From positions 1 to 12,907 of the forward strand of contig PIVQ01000131.1 in assembly GCA_003354055.1 (NCBI GenBank): 12,907 nt of DNA, read 5' to 3'. The position numbers and the translations under genes are program-made. Below the pieces are notes generated by a model. That model had not been told where the DNA came from, made no database searches, and saw nothing but the letters and a program-made list of their open reading frames with translations. Positions 7,401 through 12,907 of the stretch are shown piece after piece. The first letter of the stretch is position 1. Every line of letters starts with the position of its first letter. The stretch is from Desulfobacteraceae bacterium. Its GTDB lineage: Bacteria; Desulfobacterota; Desulfobacteria; Desulfobacterales; Desulfobacteraceae.

Positions 7401-8721
7401 TGAACGGTTTCTGGAGTTTTCCAGCCGGAATATGGCTGAGATGGGCAGGCAATTGGCAACCCTGGCCCTAGCTGACCCAATCCCGGAAAGTCCGGCTGAA
7501 AAAACCACACCCCAAAAGGCTTTCCTGGACCGGGACAAATGCCTGGAATTTGCGGTTGGCAAAGCCGGAAATGTGCTTGGACCGGAATTTGACATCATAG
7601 ATACCTATCCTGTCAGAGTAAGACTTCCGGGTGAACCTCTGATGCTGGTTGACCGGATCATGGATATCCAGGGCGAGATGCTCTCTTTAACAGCAGGATC
7701 GATCATTACCCAGCACGATGTTGTGGAAGGCGCCTGGTACCTGGACGGAGGTAAGGCACCGGTCGCAATTTCCATTGAAGCCGGCCAGGCAGACCTGTTT
7801 CTTAGCTCCTACCTTGGCATTGATCATGTGATCAAAGGCACTAGAAAATACAGGCTTCTGGATGCCAGGGTTACCTTTCACCGAACCCTGCCCAACCCGG
7901 GAGAAACCATTGAGTACCACATAAAAATTGACCGTTTTCTGAGGCAAGGTGATATCTACCTTTTCTTTTTTCACTATAAGGGGTATATTGACGGTCATCT
8001 TTTCATTTCCATGCGTGACGGCTGTGCCGGGTTCTTTACCGAAGATGAAGTGAAAAATTCCGGGGGCATTATCCTGAAAAAAGAGGATCGGCAGCAGGAA
8101 GAGGCAAAATCCCGGGTATCTGCCCTGGTTGCCATGAAACCTGAAGCCTATTCAGATGATAAGGTGGATGCCCTGAGACGGGGAGATCTTGAAACCGCTT
8201 TCGGGCCGGCGTTCAAAGGTGTGATCCCGGGCCAGAACCAATGGTTGCCCGGAGGAAAAATGACCCTGATTCACCGGGTGGTGGAACTGGATCCTTCAGG
8301 CGGACGATTTGGACTTGGCCGTATCCGGGCAGAGGCTGACATCCATCCGGAAGATTGGTTTCTGACCTGTCATTTTATCGATGACATGGTAATGCCCGGT
8401 ACCCTGATGTATGAGTGCTGTGCCCACACCTTAAGGGTATTTGTCCAGCGCATGGGCTGGGTCTTGGCATCCGAGGAAGTACATTACGATGTGCTGCCCC
8501 AAAATGAAAGTGATCTAAAATGCCGGGGTCCGGTGACCCGGGAAACCCAAAAGGCCCGGTATGACATTGAAATCAAGGAAATGGGGTACGGACCTGAGCC
8601 ATACGTCATTGCCGATGCCCATATGTTTTCAGATGGCCTGGAAATTGTACTGTATAAGGACATGGGAATGAAGCTTGTAGGCGTCAGCCAACAAGATCTT
8701 TTAACCTTTTGGGGCAAATGA
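4489..8721 (+). CDS. PfaC-like polyunsaturated fatty acid synthase subunit (KS-CLF-DH'-DH)
   Basis: A 1410-residue cytoplasmic multidomain enzyme of the Pfa PUFA/secondary-lipid synthase family. The ketosynthase (about 7-440) is intact: C189 in DAACASS, H323 in CHGSGTPKGD, K358 and H363 in KSTIGH, and the FGFGGINAH end motif. A chain-length factor (about 463-881) follows, with the Cys replaced by S643 and the two His positions by Q774 and D820. After a poorly structured linker (882-1010) come two hot-dog domains. The first (about 1012-1200, with LPGEPLMLVDRI and SIEAGQADLFLSSYLGID) lacks the FabA His. The second (about 1210-1395) has H1295 in CHFIDDMVMPG and E1309 at the FabA Asp position. 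No acyltransferase (GHSxG), ACP (DSL), ketoreductase or enoylreductase is present. As I recall it, classical PfaC is near 2000 residues with two such dehydratase pairs. The domain calls are firm; product and partners are inferred. Confidence 0.9.
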   Translation: MFNMSFQNPKIAVVSLAGIFPGAPDTDQFITNILEKKEAIVKVPNHRWAAPSQVMVTENDQAPTKDRAASDRAGLITDFQFDPSRFDLDNDLLTCLDPVHHLVLSAGQQAISQCRLTESLKKRTGVILAAIALPTDRSSRICHDIYLESQPVPLSQFKALGATVVSTPAAILARALGLQGGCFTLDAACASSLFAIKLACEHLMLNKADVMVAGGVSRPDSLYTQVGFTQLQALSPTGRCAPFDKDANGLVVGEGTGLVVLKRFDDALACKDQIHGIITGWGVSNDIEGNLVAPASEGQLRAMTAAYEMAGWSPADIQYMECHGSGTPKGDQVEITSIKTLLGQFGCPDTPLSIGSVKSTIGHLLTAAGAAGFIKTLAAMNLKTLPPSLNFIAPPEHSPIHDTRIKVQSDPASWEAGSTPRRAGISAFGFGGINAHILVEEFRPASSFHVVPDSLPQPKRQVPLAIIGMDALSGAAENLDDLQHLIFGDTCYQPSPAALRWRRTTHLPSHLRETRALFLDGLWLDLKDFHIPPNQMSDILPQHLTMLKVAKGALQDAGIPPRPGLTDPPRHRIGCAMGIDFDFGATDFYLRWHLHDLPESALDQICPALSFDRTLGALGGIVASRIAREFKLGGPCFTLSAGSASGMKSIETALHSLCSGETDIFLCGAVDLAGDIRSFTLNHTLSGVDEALLPSEGAAALVLKRLDQAVADNDRIYGTITGSGSASGANFNGELQHQGTQVSANRHEIYATSLENALARADKSLSNLAMVTVQGHPDNTNGRSEHLGINILAKKNSRSDMSADSKTTPRIFCPALAFGDTGAVSGLFSIVATSLCLYHGRLPAHMVSDGNCQPDLRSSFHAAVGSLTLDGASTHVVLSSYSSDDEQPARTKISHNSRKKPDLLIPVTRPPISEDLVRMICAQYPKRSKEHEQMTVIAREDPAVPIAGLAVTALTDPDLLIRTHEITARTHERFLEFSSRNMAEMGRQLATLALADPIPESPAEKTTPQKAFLDRDKCLEFAVGKAGNVLGPEFDIIDTYPVRVRLPGEPLMLVDRIMDIQGEMLSLTAGSIITQHDVVEGAWYLDGGKAPVAISIEAGQADLFLSSYLGIDHVIKGTRKYRLLDARVTFHRTLPNPGETIEYHIKIDRFLRQGDIYLFFFHYKGYIDGHLFISMRDGCAGFFTEDEVKNSGGIILKKEDRQQEEAKSRVSALVAMKPEAYSDDKVDALRRGDLETAFGPAFKGVIPGQNQWLPGGKMTLIHRVVELDPSGGRFGLGRIRAEADIHPEDWFLTCHFIDDMVMPGTLMYECCAHTLRVFVQRMGWVLASEEVHYDVLPQNESDLKCRGPVTRETQKARYDIEIKEMGYGPEPYVIADAHMFSDGLEIVLYKDMGMKLVGVSQQDLLTFWGK

Positions 8722-8832
8722 AAAGAAACATTGGTGTTTATACTAAAAAGCATCCGGGCACGAACCAATCCGGAATGATAAAACAAATTTTCAAACAGAC
8801 GCTCTATTGAACTCTTATTTTCTGGGGGAAGA
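8722..8832 (+). other. Intergenic gap between PfaC-like gene and oleB
   Basis: The 111-bp gap contains no gene. A small hairpin (AAACA 8726-8730, TGTTT 8735-8739) follows the stop codon. A lone TATACT at 8739-8744 could be a -10 box but has no convincing -35 at the right distance. GGGGGAAG directly before ATG 8833 is the oleB ribosome binding site. Whether oleB is transcribed from upstream or from its own promoter cannot be decided. Confidence 0.35.
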
Positions 8833-9744
8833 ATGATAAACCGAACGATCAACCAAAAAGAAACATCAACCCAAGGGTTTGAGGACCTTTATCCCTTTGA
8901 CTCAAATTTTCTGGATATCAACGGCCATAAACTTCACTACGTGGACCAGGGCCACGGCAGCCCCATTGTTATGGTACACGGCAATCCCACATGGTCCTTT
9001 TATTACAGAAACATGATCAAGGCCCTGTCAAAGACCAATAGAACCATTGTTCCGGATCACATGGGATGCGGATTTTCAGATAAACCTACGGCCAATGAAT
9101 ATGAGTATACACTGAAAAACCGGGTGGCCGACCTGGACACCTTGATCAACTCCTTAAATCTTTCTGAAAAAATATCACTCATTGTCCATGACTGGGGCGG
9201 AATGATCGGCCTTGCATGGGCAATAGACAACCTGGACCGTATTGATAAAATCGTTATCACAAATACCTCAGGCTTTTTCCTGCCCTCTGACAAAAAGTTC
9301 CCTCTGGCCCTTTGGATGATCAAATACTTAAGATGGTTTGCCGTTCCAGCGGTACTGGGGGCAAACATATTTGCCGGCGGTGCCCTGTACCTGGGATCAG
9401 AAAATAAGCTCGCACCAGAGGTGAAAAAAGGACTGATTACCCCTTACAACTCCTGGAAAAACCGAATTGCCACCTTAAAATTTGTTCAGGACATACCGAT
9501 AACCAATACAGACCAAAGTTATGCAGTAGTGGAAAAGGTTGACCAGCGCCTGACCGAACTGAACCAGGATAAGCTGATGTTTTTATGGGGAACCCGGGAT
9601 TTTGTGTTTGACGTAAGCTTTCTTAATGAATTTCAGCGTCGCTTTCCGCAGACCCGGGCCCATGTGTTTCATGATGCCGGCCATTATCTGTTTGAAGATA
9701 AACCCCAGGAGACCCTGGATCTCATAAAGTCATTTTTATTATAA
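8833..9744 (+). CDS. oleB: OleB, alpha/beta-hydrolase (beta-lactone decarboxylase of olefin biosynthesis)
   Basis: A 303-residue alpha/beta hydrolase with the haloalkane dehalogenase fold. OleB opens and decarboxylates cis-beta-lactones made by OleC, releasing cis-olefin and CO2. The sequence closely follows OleB: FLDINGHKLHYVDQG, MVHGNPTWSFYYRN (oxyanion/Trp region, H49-W54), TIVPDHMGCGFSDKP, nucleophile D120 with W121 in VHDWGG, candidate acid D256 in WGTRD (D260 is an alternative) and catalytic H284 in AGHYLFED. Length and start are normal, and GGGGGA lies a few bases before ATG. Databases may name it a haloalkane dehalogenase, but oleC two genes downstream makes OleB the better call. A stable hairpin follows three bases after the stop. 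Confidence 0.88.
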   Translation: MINRTINQKETSTQGFEDLYPFDSNFLDINGHKLHYVDQGHGSPIVMVHGNPTWSFYYRNMIKALSKTNRTIVPDHMGCGFSDKPTANEYEYTLKNRVADLDTLINSLNLSEKISLIVHDWGGMIGLAWAIDNLDRIDKIVITNTSGFFLPSDKKFPLALWMIKYLRWFAVPAVLGANIFAGGALYLGSENKLAPEVKKGLITPYNSWKNRIATLKFVQDIPITNTDQSYAVVEKVDQRLTELNQDKLMFLWGTRDFVFDVSFLNEFQRRFPQTRAHVFHDAGHYLFEDKPQETLDLIKSFLL

Positions 9745-9746
9745 AT

Positions 9747-9770
9747 GGTTGCTTCTAAAAAGAGGCAACC
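9747..9770 (+). other. Stable stem-loop in the oleB/membrane-protein gap
   Basis: GGTTGCTTCT (9747-9756), loop AAAA and AGAGGCAACC (9761-9770) form a 10-bp stem with one G-U pair, beginning two bases after the oleB stop codon. The following bases (CGCACCCCTTATTTTT) give no immediate U-tract, so it is a poor terminator. It could protect the 3' end of oleB mRNA or set the ratio of oleB to downstream products. Confidence 0.65.
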
Positions 9771-9820
9771 CGCACCCCTTATTTTTGACTTTTTGAGCCA
9801 GGACAGGTAAAGATGAGCCT

Positions 9821-10543
9821 ATGCTTGGATTCTTGAAAAGAAAAAAAAAGAAAGAGGAAGATCCGGACCCTCAGGAACCGCCAAAGGGCAAGGATAAAAA
9901 GAAGGAACCCGGTAAAACGGGCACGGAAACGCCTAAACCGGAAAAGAGTGCCCCTAAAAAAAAGCGGTGGTTCAGTATTAAAAAACTGATCTTCGTTGTC
10001 CTGATTCTCGGAGCTGTGGGTGGTGCAGGCTTTTTTGTATACACCACTTATTTTACCGAACCGGACCCAACTATCAGGGTATATCAACCAGTGACACTTG
10101 CCCATGTAACGCTGCCCCCTGAAATGATGGAATTTTCCTTTGATAAGTTTGCCGCTCTTTACGAGGCACTGGTGGTCTTTAACAGGGAAGTCAACCTTTT
10201 TGACCGGGAAATAGCACGCATTGATGCCATTGGTGAACGATATCCGGATCAAAAGAAAATCGCAAACAGTCAAAAAAAGGTTTGGGAAAAAGGGAAAAAT
10301 ACGTTAATTAAAGAGTTCGCAAAGTTTGAAAAACCCATAAAAGAAACCTATGTCCTCTATCAGGTGAATCAGACTCAGGGCCAGACCCGGATCGTTGAAA
10401 TTACAGACGATTTAACAAAATCGGCGCAGGCAGCTATAAAAACGGCTCAGGAACAAACCGCCGAGCTTAAGGCCAGAGCCCCCGAAGCACCAGAGGGGAT
10501 GTTCCAGGGAACCATTGACAAAATAAAAAAGATCTTTCTATGA
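9821..10543 (+). CDS. Uncharacterised single-pass membrane protein with Lys-rich cytoplasmic head
   Basis: A 240-residue protein without a recognised domain. Residues 1-55 are extremely basic, with about 18 lysines plus acidic and proline spacers (KRKKKKEEDP...). One clear membrane helix follows at about 56-77 (LIFVVLILGAVGGAGFFVY). By the positive-inside rule the head is cytoplasmic and residues 80-240 are periplasmic. The outer part is mostly charged helix with coiled-coil character around 140-235. The membrane segment superficially resembles FliL, but there is no other flagellar context. No strong Shine-Dalgarno precedes ATG 9821. Its stop overlaps the oleC start (ATGA), tying its translation to OleC. 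It may anchor or organise the Ole enzymes at the membrane; that is inference from position only. Confidence 0.8.
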   Translation: MLGFLKRKKKKEEDPDPQEPPKGKDKKKEPGKTGTETPKPEKSAPKKKRWFSIKKLIFVVLILGAVGGAGFFVYTTYFTEPDPTIRVYQPVTLAHVTLPPEMMEFSFDKFAALYEALVVFNREVNLFDREIARIDAIGERYPDQKKIANSQKKVWEKGKNTLIKEFAKFEKPIKETYVLYQVNQTQGQTRIVEITDDLTKSAQAAIKTAQEQTAELKARAPEAPEGMFQGTIDKIKKIFL

Positions 10544-12192
10544 CACATTACACCAATATCTCACTCAGTCTTAAAGAAACCGTAGAAAAATATCCACATA
10601 AACGTGCGGTGGTATCCCCGGCAGGCCGGGATAAGGCAGGCAGGCTACTTTACAGCCAACTGACATTCAGCCAACTGGACCTACAATCCGACACTCTGGC
10701 CTTTGGCCTTGAAGGCATCGGCATCACCCGGGGGACCCGGACCATCCTGATGGTTACACCCGGGATCGATTTTTTTATTACGATTTTTGCCATGTTCAAG
10801 GTGGGTGCCGTTCCTGTGGTGGTGGATCCCGGTATGGGCATTGACAGAATGCTCCAATGCCTGAAACAAAGCCGGCCCAAAGCCTTTATCGGCATTGAAA
10901 AAGCCCATGTTTTAAGAACGCTGAAACCCGGGTATTTCAAAAGCATAAAACATTGGGTCACCGTGGGTAAGCGCTGGTTCTGGGGGGGATATACCCTGGA
11001 TCAGCTTTTGGCAACCCAGAGAAAAGATCCCTATCCCAAAGCCCAGACCACCTGGGATGAGACCGCTGCGGTTGTGTTTACCACAGGATCCACAGGCCCG
11101 GCCAAAGGCGTAATCTATTCCCACGGAAATTTTGAAGCCCAGATCCGCCAGATCCAGACCCATTTTAATATTGAACCGGATGAGGTGGATCTGCCCACCT
11201 TTCCCCTGTTTGCACTGTTTGACCCGGCGCTGGGCATGACTGCCATCATTCCGGATATGGATCCTACAAAACCTGCCCATGTGGACCCCACAATGATCAT
11301 TGAGGCCATTGAAAATCACGGGGTGACCAATATGTTCGGCTCCCCTGCACTGATCAACAGGGTGGGAAAATACGGAAAAGAACACGGGATAAAACTGCCC
11401 TCATTAAGGCGGGTAGTCTCTGCAGGCGCACCTGTCAGCCCTGCCAATATCGCCCAGTTCTCCACCATGTTGTCCGATACCGCAGAACTCCATACCCCCT
11501 ACGGCGCCACCGAAGCCCTGCCCGTAATTTCCATCGGATCCCATGAAATTCTTTCAGAAACCAGGAAACTGTCCGAACAGGGATTTGGCATGTGCGTGGG
11601 AAGACCCATCTGCGATACCCAGGTCAGGCTGCTCAAAATCACGGATGAGCCCATTACCCAGATGAGGGACAGCCTTGTGGTTCCTGAAAACCAGGTGGGT
11701 GAAATTACGGTGCAAGCAGATCTGGTCACGGAAAATTACTATAACAACAGAGAGGCGGATCTTCTGGCCAAAATCCAGGATCCGAACGGCAAATTCTGGC
11801 ACCGGATGGGAGATCTCGGCTGGCAGGATTCCAAAGGCAGGATATGGTTCTGCGGCAGGAAAGCCCATCGGGTGGAAACCGGACAAGAGACCATGTTTAC
11901 TATTCCGGTGGAGGCTATTTTCAACAACCATGAATTGGTGTTCAGAAGTGCCCTGGCAGGGGTGGGGCCCAAGGACAGACAGATGCCGGTGATGTTTATC
12001 GAACCCTATGAAAAGGTGGCCAATGAAAAAGAATTTATCAGAGAACTTACCGAACTTGCCCGGTCAAATCCGTTGACCCAGAGTATTGAACATATTTTTA
12101 TCGAAAAGGCATTCCCAGTGGATATCCGGCATAACTCAAAGATTTTCAGAGAAAAGCTGGCAGTTAAGGCAAAATCTTTGCTCAAACTCTGA
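10540..12192 (+). CDS. oleC: OleC, AMP-dependent beta-lactone synthetase of olefin biosynthesis
   Basis: A 550-residue member of the acyl-adenylating ANL superfamily. OleC uses ATP to convert a 2-alkyl-3-hydroxyalkanoic acid into a beta-lactone. The whole sequence follows OleC: MTHYTNISLSL start, VSPAGRDKAGRLLY, GTRTILMVTPGIDFF, FKVGAVPVVVDPGMG, P-loop-like TTGSTGPAKG (181-190), YGATEALP (321-328), D425 in MGDLGW, GRKAHRVET with an IPVEAIFNNHE segment, and the C-terminal lysine K534 in DIRHNSKIFREKL. ATG 10540 overlaps the previous stop by 4 bp and lacks its own Shine-Dalgarno, so translation is probably coupled. It is the last gene before a strong terminator. The alternative, an ordinary long-chain acyl-CoA ligase, is less likely given these OleC-specific segments and oleB nearby. 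Confidence 0.92.
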   Translation: MTHYTNISLSLKETVEKYPHKRAVVSPAGRDKAGRLLYSQLTFSQLDLQSDTLAFGLEGIGITRGTRTILMVTPGIDFFITIFAMFKVGAVPVVVDPGMGIDRMLQCLKQSRPKAFIGIEKAHVLRTLKPGYFKSIKHWVTVGKRWFWGGYTLDQLLATQRKDPYPKAQTTWDETAAVVFTTGSTGPAKGVIYSHGNFEAQIRQIQTHFNIEPDEVDLPTFPLFALFDPALGMTAIIPDMDPTKPAHVDPTMIIEAIENHGVTNMFGSPALINRVGKYGKEHGIKLPSLRRVVSAGAPVSPANIAQFSTMLSDTAELHTPYGATEALPVISIGSHEILSETRKLSEQGFGMCVGRPICDTQVRLLKITDEPITQMRDSLVVPENQVGEITVQADLVTENYYNNREADLLAKIQDPNGKFWHRMGDLGWQDSKGRIWFCGRKAHRVETGQETMFTIPVEAIFNNHELVFRSALAGVGPKDRQMPVMFIEPYEKVANEKEFIRELTELARSNPLTQSIEHIFIEKAFPVDIRHNSKIFREKLAVKAKSLLKL

Positions 12193-12196
12193 TAAA

Positions 12197-12217
12197 AGTA
12201 CCTGCCGGCAGGGTACT
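12197..12217. repeat. Near-perfect GC-rich palindrome after oleC
   Basis: AGTAC and GTACT flank a perfect 10-bp palindrome CTGCCGGCAG with one extra G, forming a 21-bp near-symmetrical site that begins four bases after the oleC stop. It lies immediately before the terminator hairpin. It could be a first RNA stem-loop or a protein-binding site shared by the two convergent genes. Confidence 0.5.
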
Positions 12218-12228
12218 CTCGACAATAT

Positions 12229-12265
12229 AACGCCCATGAATGAAACGTTCATGGGCGTTTTGTTT
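12229..12265 (+). terminator. Strong factor-independent terminator of the ole operon
   Basis: AACGCCCATGAA (12229-12240), a 7-nt loop and TTCATGGGCGTT (12248-12259) form a perfect 12-bp stem followed by TTGTTTATTT. The strong stem and T-rich tail fit a plus-strand terminator 36 bp after the oleC stop. The left flank is AT-rich but poor in A-runs, so termination of the convergent minus-strand gene is less certain. Confidence 0.85.
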
Positions 12266-12298
12266 ATTTCAGGATATACGCGTCGCAGGACCCAGGGT

Positions 12299-12907
12299 TT
12301 AGTCCGGCAGAAGATCATAAAAGTAAAGCATGGCATCGGACCGGGTGATGATTCCGATAATCTTCTCCTCTTTCATAACCGGAATCCTTCCGATATCATG
12401 TTTGATCATTAGGCGGGCCGCCTCAATGGCGCTTTTATTATGGGGAATAGTGACCAGATCACGGCTCATGATGGCTTTAACAGGGGCCTGCATCTGCCTG
12501 GATTTTCGAACCTTTTTGAAATCCCGCCTGGAAATCACTCCCACAAGCTTATCTTCGTCATCCACCACAGGCATACCAGTGCAGCCCAGATCCCGAAGAA
12601 GCATAGTCACCTCTTCCACCGGGGTGGCCGCATTTACGGTGACGACCGGGTATGACATGATGTCCGAAAGCATTACGGAAGAATACAGATTTCCCTGTAT
12701 CAATTCCATGATCATCTCACGGAGGGTGGCAGGATTGGTCCCTTTGAGCAGGGCTGATCCGGCACCGGGATGGCCGCCGCCGCCCATACTCCGCATCATA
12801 AAGCCGATGTTGACCTCATCAACATCACTTCGGCCGATGACCATGCACTTGTCCCGCTCCGAGTCCTTGAAAATTCCAAATGCCACATCTACATTCACAA
12901 TCTCCTT
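12299..12907 (-). CDS. DHH/DHHA1-CBS-CBS protein, C-terminal part (partial)
   Basis: The reading frame is open to the right edge, so this is the 3' part (about 202 codons) of a larger gene. It begins within a DHHA1 nucleic-acid/nucleotide-binding domain, seen as VAFGIFKDSERDKCMVIGRS and the glycine-rich GGGGHPGAGSA. Two CBS domains follow, roughly residues 80-130 (MSYPVVTVN...GCTGMPVVDDEDKLVGVISRRD) and 140-193 (MSRDLVTIP...DIGRIPVMKEEKIIGIITRSD), which typically bind adenosine nucleotides. The catalytic DHH domain must lie outside the window. The protein stops right after CBS2 (FYDLLPD), so it lacks the tRNA nucleotidyltransferase domain fused in some related proteins. A GTG at 12898 preceded by AAGGAG mimics a start but falls inside the domain. 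Convergent with oleC. Confidence 0.85.
   Translation of the reverse strand, partial: KEIVNVDVAFGIFKDSERDKCMVIGRSDVDEVNIGFMMRSMGGGGHPGAGSALLKGTNPATLREMIMELIQGNLYSSVMLSDIMSYPVVTVNAATPVEEVTMLLRDLGCTGMPVVDDEDKLVGVISRRDFKKVRKSRQMQAPVKAIMSRDLVTIPHNKSAIEAARLMIKHDIGRIPVMKEEKIIGIITRSDAMLYFYDLLPD

Noticed and set aside
7128..7598. 156-codon open frame on the minus strand
   Set aside because: It is antisense within the linker of the PfaC-like gene, with low-complexity Ser/Arg-rich translation and no ribosome binding site context.
8833..9744. Haloalkane dehalogenase
   Set aside because: The fold and HDWGG motif match, but the whole-sequence pattern and the oleC neighbour fit OleB, which shares this fold.
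9779..10273. 164-codon open frame on the minus strand
   Set aside because: It is antisense to the membrane-protein gene, its sequence is the complement of a Lys-rich, A-rich region (hence Phe-rich), and it has no recognisable domain.
12896..12898. GTG start with AAGGAG Shine-Dalgarno for the CBS protein
   Set aside because: It would cut off the DHHA1 domain start and all of the DHH domain; the frame is open to the window edge, so the match is probably chance.

Overview
The window looks like chromosomal DNA from a sulfate-reducing Desulfobacterota relative (Desulfobacterales-type). This is an inference from gene content and protein style: a PUFA-synthase-like protein, Ole hydrocarbon enzymes, a MoaD/E1 pair, a DHH-CBS protein, and moderate GC. 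No rRNA, tRNA, CRISPR array, insertion sequence or phage gene was seen.

Layout. (1) At 1-41 (minus) there is what looks like the first 13 codons of a chemotaxis-receptor-like gene. (2) At 253-2304 (minus) a tight four-gene operon reads, in order of transcription, MoaD/ThiS-like ubiquitin-fold protein, E1-like adenylyltransferase (HesA/MoeB/ThiF), Sir2 deacylase and HINT-type HIT hydrolase. It ends at a hairpin-plus-T-run terminator (132-156). (3) Divergently, at 2400-4355 (plus), three closely spaced genes encode an unrecognised 189-residue soluble protein, an outer-membrane-type lipoprotein and a rhomboid intramembrane protease. (4) A 133-bp gap (4356-4488) carries a perfect 9-bp inverted repeat and repeated CGTAA/TTACG words. 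(5) At 4489-12192 (plus) lies the main locus: a 1410-residue PfaC-like multidomain protein (ketosynthase, chain-length-factor, two hot-dog dehydratase domains), OleB (beta-lactone decarboxylase), a single-pass membrane protein and OleC (beta-lactone synthetase). A strong terminator follows at 12229-12260. (6) Convergent at 12299-12907 (minus) is the 3' part of a DHHA1-CBS-CBS gene that runs off the right edge.

How the genes may work together. OleC and OleB are the last two steps of head-to-head olefin biosynthesis: a 2-alkyl-3-hydroxy acid is closed to a beta-lactone and then decarboxylated to a cis-alkene. In Shewanella a complete Pfa PUFA synthase supplies polyunsaturated acyl chains to the Ole enzymes, giving a polyunsaturated C31 hydrocarbon. 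Here a PfaC-type protein sits directly beside oleB and oleC, while oleA, oleD and the other Pfa functions (acyltransferase, ACP, ketoreductase, enoylreductase) are absent from the window. The PfaC-like protein also has only one DH'-DH pair, where I recall classical PfaC having two. The locus therefore looks like a compact hybrid polyene/olefin pathway relying on partners encoded elsewhere. That link is inference from gene order and families. The membrane protein, co-translated with OleC, could tether the complex to the inner membrane.
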